64,000 nt of DNA from Mucilaginibacter sp. OK283 (GTDB taxonomy: Bacteria > Bacteroidota > Bacteroidia > Sphingobacteriales > Sphingobacteriaceae), in NCBI RefSeq assembly GCF_900110415.1, contig NZ_FODR01000008.1, positions 62,001-126,000 on the forward strand, written 5' to 3'. The notes beneath the pieces were generated by a model that saw nothing but the letters and a program-made list of their open reading frames with translations, did not search any database and had not been told where the DNA came from. The first letter of the stretch is position 1. Every line of letters begins with the position of its first letter. Position numbers and translations under genes: made by a program. This document shows, in pieces, positions 59,068 to 64,000 of the stretch.

Positions 59068-62000
59068 TTAACGGAGTTTATAAGCTTTTAAAGGTTCGTC
59101 ATTGATGCCAAACAGGTAGTATTTGCCTCCCGATAGATTTTTTATAACCAGCGACGACCGTACCTGCCCGCGCAAATCAAACCCTGTTTTTGCCGGGGGC
59201 AGATAGGTAAAGCCATTTTTGTTATATTGATAAACCAGGCCGCGGTTGGCATCAAGCCGGCCTATCTCGGGCTTAAAGCCATAAAAATTGCCGGCCAAAA
59301 TTATTTTAGTGTTACCTGCGCTACCCATATCATCGCACAAAATGGTGTTCAACATAGATAACTGTGCGTCGGCAGGCAGCAATTTACAGGTAAATTTTTT
59401 GCCGTTATTTAAAAATACGGCCGATGCTAAAAAGTTCATCTCGTGGGTTTCGGCACCTTCCAGCATCTCGGGGGTAAATACTTCATTAAAAGGTTTACCG
59501 GCATAATCCACATATTGCAGGAAGCGTTTTTTCAATATCGGCAGTTGCCCAACCAAATCGGGCTTCATATGAAAAACATAGCTAATATCATCGCCGCGGT
59601 ACATAGATGTTACGCATTCTTTTGTGCCATTATTATCAAAATCTTTAATATAAATCTTCATCGGCTCGGTAAACGATGCCCTGAATTTGGAGTTTAACCC
59701 GATGTTGCCGCCAATAATATCCAAGTGGCCATCACCATCTACATCGGCTACTTCCAGGCTGCTCCACCAGCCTTTGTAATTTGCCAGTTGCGTATCTTCA
59801 GTAAATTTGCCCTTGTTGTTCCTGAAAATGCGGATGCCCATCCAGTCACCGGCTACAATTAAATCGGGGTAACCATCTTTATCCAGGTCGGCCCATTTGG
59901 CCGATGTAACCATGCCCAGTTTGGTATCCTTGCCTAATACCGAAGCAGATACATCGGTGAAATGGCCATTACCATCGTTATGAAAAACATATGATTGTGG
60001 TGAACAGCCGTAAAGCCCGGGCACACTCCTGCCGCCAATAAATAAATCGGGGTGGCCATCGCCATCATAATCTGCCGATACAATCATCGACGCATTAACC
60101 GCTGCATGTAATGTACGGCTTGCATCACGATGGAAGTTCCCTTTGCCATCGTTTTCATAAAACCGGGGGAAATATACAGGCGTACCTGCTTCATCGGCAT
60201 TGCCCCCTACCCCAATGATGAGATCCTGGTCGCCATCGCCGTCAAAATCGGCGAATACGGCACCAGCATTTTCAAGGTAGTTTTGTTTAGCCAAATCATC
60301 GGGGATGGTTTGTTTAAAACTGCCGTTTTTTTGTTGTATGTAGATGGCCGCAAATCCGTTTTTCGAACTGCCAAAATAAAAATCAGTTAAGCCATCGCCA
60401 TTCACATCGGCGCTTGCCATATAAGGATTTTCGGTAGATAGCATTTGCAGCATCAGCCGCTCGTTATCAAAATCGATAAAATCATCTTCCTTGTGTTTGG
60501 GAATGCTATCAAACACGGCTTTGGTTACATCGGCAAATAATGATTTGATTACCGGCTTGTTCCAGTTATAATTCAAATTTGCGTTGACTTGTTTGCATGT
60601 ATAAACGCTATCGCCTTTAAGATTTTTAACGAGCTGGTATTTACCGCCCGGCCAGATTACCTGGAGCGAATCGACCTGTTTATACTTACCTATACCAATA
60701 GTAAGCAAATTGGGCGATGTGCAGCTTTGAAAACCACGGGTGGGCTGGTTATAATAAATAAGCGCGCTGCCTTTCATAAAGGCTTTGATGGTTGTGCCCA
60801 CACCAAAAGTATTTAACCCACTACCTTTTAGTTTTAATTGAATAAAGTGGTTGCCGTTCCTTTCGGCGTTGCTTTTATACACATATAAAGGCATGTTTAC
60901 GTTATTAACCACCAGGTCATTATCGCCATCGTTATCCAGATCGGCATAGGCAGCACCATTACTGAAGGAAGGTTTATCTAAACCAAAATCGGCAGCTTTA
61001 TTGCTGAATGTGAGGTTGTGGTTATTAAGATAGGCGTAATTTGACAAAGGCGTTGATACCATTTTATCTGTAAAATCCTTAAAATCAAACTTTTTACGCC
61101 CCGCGGCTATTTTGGCCATGTTATCCCTATTGCCCAAAAATTCGATATAATCCTGGTCGGTAAGGTCTTTGTAAATTCCGTTGGAGATAAAAATATCTTT
61201 CCAGCCGTCGTTATCCATATCAAACATCAACGCTCCCCAGCTCCAGTCGGTAGCGGCTATACCCGAGTAAAAAGCAGTTTCGGAAAATGTTCCGTCGCCA
61301 TTATTTACCTGCAGGCAGTTTTGCATATACTGATTGTAATAACCATCGTGCTGTTTGGCCTTGATTACATCGTACGATTCAAACGAGGTCATTTTTTTGA
61401 GGCGCTTATCGCCTTCGGGCAGCATCTCGGTAGTAAAAATATCATACTGGCCATCGTTATTAATATCGGCAATGTCCGAGCCCATAGATGCCAGGCTCAG
61501 GTGGCCGGTCTCGTTTTGGATATCCTCTTTAAAAGTTCCGTTTTTTTGGTTGATGTAGAGGTAATCGCGTTCAAAAAAATCGTTAGATACATAAATATCC
61601 GGGTAGCCATCCTGGTTAACATCGGCCACGGATACCCCAAGGCCAAACCCTATATCGCTGGAGAAAATACCGGCCTGTTGCGTAACATTGGTAAAATGGC
61701 CGCCATCATTACGGTACAAACGCGCGCCGCCCAGGGGGTCGACAACCTCGCGCAGGTTTTTGCTAAAATCAAAAGAGCCAATTGGCCTGAACGAGTTATT
61801 CAACACAAAGCAATCCAGATCGCCATCGTTATCATAGTCAAAAAATATGGCCTGGGTTGATAAACCATTATCTACCAGGCCATATTTTTCGGCCTCTTCT
61901 TTAAACGTGCCATTGCGCTGGTTAATAAATAATTCGTTCCCTTTTTCTTTACCACGGGCGTTGCCGCTGTGGCAAACATAAATATCCAGCCAGCCATCAC

Positions 62001-62370
62001 CATTAATATCAACCATAGTTGCGCCGGTGCTCCAATATTTGGTGCCTTTTACCCCTGCTTTGGCGGTAACGTTTTCAAATTTCCAGTTGCCTTTATTTAT
62101 AAAAAGCTGGTTACCCCCGGTATTTGAAGTAAGGTAAACATCATTAAGCCCATCGTTATTAACATCGCCAATGGCAACGCCGCCGCCGTTATAATAGTTG
62201 CGGTAGCTAAATACGTTGGTGCGGTCCTGATCGGTTAACTGGTTAATAAAAGTTATGCCTGTTTCATCGTTGGGTTGTAATGAAAACAACGTGCTTTTTT
62301 GGCCACCGTTACAACTCCATAATAACACAACTCCTGCAAAAACAAAAGACCACTTTTTAAATAGCATCAT
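59068..62370 (-). CDS. Large VCBS/FG-GAP and ASPIC-UnbV-domain lipoprotein, paralogue
   Basis: 1100 residues. Lipoprotein leader WSFVFAGVVLLWSC. Same order as the neighbour: FG-GAP repeats (GVAIGDVNNDGLNDVYLTSN, ATMVDINGDGWLDIYVCHS), an ASPIC/UnbV part (VIWPGGKYQLVKNLKGD) and more repeats (VADVDGDGHLDIIGGNIGLN). The ATG at 62370 (or 62367) starts the leader; the upstream ATG at 62388 lies within the terminator hairpin and is rejected. It sits behind SusD on the same strand, so SusC-SusD-VCBS-VCBS is the likely operon. Confidence 0.9.
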   Translation of the reverse strand: MMLFKKWSFVFAGVVLLWSCNGGQKSTLFSLQPNDETGITFINQLTDQDRTNVFSYRNYYNGGGVAIGDVNNDGLNDVYLTSNTGGNQLFINKGNWKFENVTAKAGVKGTKYWSTGATMVDINGDGWLDIYVCHSGNARGKEKGNELFINQRNGTFKEEAEKYGLVDNGLSTQAIFFDYDNDGDLDCFVLNNSFRPIGSFDFSKNLREVVDPLGGARLYRNDGGHFTNVTQQAGIFSSDIGFGLGVSVADVNQDGYPDIYVSNDFFERDYLYINQKNGTFKEDIQNETGHLSLASMGSDIADINNDGQYDIFTTEMLPEGDKRLKKMTSFESYDVIKAKQHDGYYNQYMQNCLQVNNGDGTFSETAFYSGIAATDWSWGALMFDMDNDGWKDIFISNGIYKDLTDQDYIEFLGNRDNMAKIAAGRKKFDFKDFTDKMVSTPLSNYAYLNNHNLTFSNKAADFGLDKPSFSNGAAYADLDNDGDNDLVVNNVNMPLYVYKSNAERNGNHFIQLKLKGSGLNTFGVGTTIKAFMKGSALIYYNQPTRGFQSCTSPNLLTIGIGKYKQVDSLQVIWPGGKYQLVKNLKGDSVYTCKQVNANLNYNWNKPVIKSLFADVTKAVFDSIPKHKEDDFIDFDNERLMLQMLSTENPYMASADVNGDGLTDFYFGSSKNGFAAIYIQQKNGSFKQTIPDDLAKQNYLENAGAVFADFDGDGDQDLIIGVGGNADEAGTPVYFPRFYENDGKGNFHRDASRTLHAAVNASMIVSADYDGDGHPDLFIGGRSVPGLYGCSPQSYVFHNDGNGHFTDVSASVLGKDTKLGMVTSAKWADLDKDGYPDLIVAGDWMGIRIFRNNKGKFTEDTQLANYKGWWSSLEVADVDGDGHLDIIGGNIGLNSKFRASFTEPMKIYIKDFDNNGTKECVTSMYRGDDISYVFHMKPDLVGQLPILKKRFLQYVDYAGKPFNEVFTPEMLEGAETHEMNFLASAVFLNNGKKFTCKLLPADAQLSMLNTILCDDMGSAGNTKIILAGNFYGFKPEIGRLDANRGLVYQYNKNGFTYLPPAKTGFDLRGQVRSSLVIKNLSGGKYYLFGINDEPLKAYKLR

Positions 62371-62387
62371 ATCATCAGCAAAAAACA

Positions 62388-62414
62388 AACGTAGCGGAAA
62401 ATTTCCGCTACGTT
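62388..62414 (-). terminator. Terminator or attenuator after the second susD
   Basis: AACGTAGCGGAAA and TTTCCGCTACGTT are perfect 13-bp arms. On the minus strand the stem is followed by GTTTGTTTTTTG. It separates susD from the VCBS genes, as the hairpin at 20077-20106 does in the other SusCD locus. Confidence 0.75.
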
Positions 62415-62443
62415 CTGTTATAAATCAAATAAACCCCAATATA

Positions 62444-63982
62444 TTAATAACCTGGATTTTGTTTAAGATTAGGGTTGGTATCCACAGCACGCTGAGGGAT
62501 AGGGTACAAAGTTTTTGATTTATCTGTCTTTAACGGACGCTGATCAACCGGATCATTGAATTTTTCAAAACGGATCAGGTCATTCCTTCTCCAACCTTCG
62601 TAATAAAGTTCGCGGCCACGTTCGGCCAGCATAGCTGCAGCATCAACACTTGCCAATGGAGTAGCTCCGCGCGGTACGCGAATAGCGTTTACGATAGCCA
62701 GTGCAGTTTGCCCGCTTGGATCGGTACCACCACGCATAATGGCTTCTGCTTTCTCAAGCATAACATCGGCGTAACGTAATATTACATAGTCATTATCTTC
62801 GCCGCTGTCGGTAACTGTTCCGTCAGCATTCGGGTGCGGAAAGTATTTGAATACCCTGATACCTTGTGCTTCTGTTGAATAATTTAGATTTACATCGGGA
62901 GTAAAAACAAGTGGTTTTCCACCGCGTTGCTTTAAAGCTACGCCCTTAGGGCCATATTGCTGGCCAACAGCAAACCCTGCTCTTAAACCAACTTTGTCGG
63001 TAAGTCCCGGATAATCAACACCTCTACGCTCGTCTGTAGCTTCAAATGATTTGTAAAAATCAGCCAGCGTAGTAAAGCCATTCCATCCATCGGGTGTTTG
63101 GTTGTAATGCAAGCCCATCTTCCAACGATTTTTGGCCGAGCCTTGTACTTTATCTACTGTATTATAGATACCAAAGATGTTTTCATGCGATTGAGTAGTG
63201 TTATCCCAGGCAAAGTCCTGGAAGTATTTGCCGGCCGGTTCCAAAGAATAACCAGCAGCAGTAACTTTGTTTGCATACTCAATAACTTTATCCATATCGG
63301 CTTTTGCAAACGTAAAGGGCCCGCCAACTGTAGTTGCTGTATAAACAGCTTTATTTAAATAAACTTTGGCTAAAAGCGCCTCTGCTGCGGCTTTGCTGGC
63401 AATGCCGATATTAGCAGACGCACCTAATTTTGATTCCGCAAACTCCAGGTCGGCTATAATAAATGCGGTAGCTTCTGAGCGGCTGTAAACTTTAGGAATA
63501 GACGAGTTTGAAGCATTGGGATCGCGAAAAGGGGCCTGGCCATACAAGTCAACTATCTGGAACATAAAGTATGCACGCAAAAAGCTGGCTTCAGCCTTAA
63601 TCTGGTCTGTAGTTGCTCTTGAAATAACCTGCGTAGCACGAAACACCCCGATATTTAATTGGTCCCAGGTATCATTAACCTGGTTGTGTGAAGGCGTCCA
63701 GGTATGAGTGTGAAGTTTGCGCCACGTACCAAAGTCTCCCCAATCGGTACCACGTGTCGGCCCCATCATTTCGTCTGTAGGATGCTCTTGTAGAGCATAA
63801 GTATTTGCCTGATCTGATTGTCCGAATAATTGTGAATAAACGCCGTTAAGATCGGCAGCGCTTGCCGCTCCGCCATTGTCAATAGACTTGGAACCGTAAA
63901 CGGTCTCGTCTAACTTTTTGCAGCCCATAGTGCTCAAAAGTAGGAGACTACAGGTAACTGCTATTGATGTAATTTTTTTCAT
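62444..63982 (-). CDS. SusD/RagB-family ligand-binding lipoprotein
   Basis: 512 residues. Lipoprotein leader SLLLLSTMGC, classical SusD features AASFLRAYFMFQIVDLYGQA near the first TPR, and a C-terminal RGRELYYEGWRRNDLIRFEK block. The final KTLYPIPQRAVDTNPNLKQN is typical of family ends. The matching SusC gene should lie beyond the right edge, only 18 bp of which are visible. Substrate unknown; the trehalose-type glycosidases 10 kb away are a possible, unproven link. Confidence 0.95.
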   Translation of the reverse strand: MKKITSIAVTCSLLLLSTMGCKKLDETVYGSKSIDNGGAASAADLNGVYSQLFGQSDQANTYALQEHPTDEMMGPTRGTDWGDFGTWRKLHTHTWTPSHNQVNDTWDQLNIGVFRATQVISRATTDQIKAEASFLRAYFMFQIVDLYGQAPFRDPNASNSSIPKVYSRSEATAFIIADLEFAESKLGASANIGIASKAAAEALLAKVYLNKAVYTATTVGGPFTFAKADMDKVIEYANKVTAAGYSLEPAGKYFQDFAWDNTTQSHENIFGIYNTVDKVQGSAKNRWKMGLHYNQTPDGWNGFTTLADFYKSFEATDERRGVDYPGLTDKVGLRAGFAVGQQYGPKGVALKQRGGKPLVFTPDVNLNYSTEAQGIRVFKYFPHPNADGTVTDSGEDNDYVILRYADVMLEKAEAIMRGGTDPSGQTALAIVNAIRVPRGATPLASVDAAAMLAERGRELYYEGWRRNDLIRFEKFNDPVDQRPLKTDKSKTLYPIPQRAVDTNPNLKQNPGY

Positions 63983-64000
63983 ACTAATTTATATTAAAAA

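Overview
The window looks like chromosome of a Sphingobacteriaceae-type Bacteroidota, most like Mucilaginibacter or Pedobacter. The evidence is three SusC/SusD-type loci, an ECF sigma / FecR-DUF4974 anti-sigma pair, a DUF5690 transporter, Bacteroidota -7 motifs (TAnnTTTG and close variants), few Shine-Dalgarno sequences, many SPII and Tat-like leaders, and intergenic regions full of short palindromic repeats. No rRNA, tRNA, insertion sequence, prophage or CRISPR array was seen.

Layout. (1) 1-6670, minus strand: ECF sigma factor, a TPR protein, FecR anti-sigma and an STN-containing SusC that runs off the left edge. (2) 6829-8133, plus: a secreted glycosidase-like protein of uncertain specificity. 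(3) 8203-25293: a block that reads as an organophosphorus (phospholipid and/or phosphonate) acquisition system. It holds a phosphocholine-type phospholipase C, a FAD amine oxidoreductase of the phosphonate-associated type, a DUF5690 transporter, an XRE-cupin regulator, a PhnZ-like HD oxygenase, SusC/SusD, a propeller-phosphoesterase, a glycerophosphodiester phosphodiesterase and a Gfo/Idh oxidoreductase. Copies of a 17-bp palindrome (GTTTA-N7-TAAAC) lie in front of the regulator, the transporter and susC, which suggests one local regulon. (4) 25481-30283: GH3 beta-glucosidase and a PIF1-like helicase with an HRDC-like tail. (5) 30776-37572: an ImuA-ImuB-DnaE2 mutasome operon headed by an unknown 125-residue protein, and a nearby AlkB demethylase. 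A palindrome lies between these two damage-repair units. (6) 38029-45126: housekeeping and accessory genes (metallophosphoesterase, DUF2461, two VOC proteins, an AT-rich overlapping gene pair, a Cys-motif protein, Crp/Fnr regulator, quinone oxidoreductase, AhpD-like protein). (7) 45170-52602: a probable DoxX remnant, then alpha-glucosidase (GH13), trehalase (GH37), a GH65 enzyme and a vanadium-haloperoxidase-like lipoprotein, which suggests use of trehalose or related alpha-glucosides. (8) 52880-55713, plus: SDR, AraC regulator and a GyrI-like protein. (9) 55721-63982, minus: two very large VCBS/ASPIC-UnbV lipoproteins behind a SusD; the partner SusC should lie just beyond the right edge.

Most non-coding stretches over 150 bp carry dispersed inverted repeats of several families. 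Two of these have apparently been read into protein ends at the transporter/FAD-oxidoreductase junction.

All calls come from reading the sequence and remembered family features. No database search was run.
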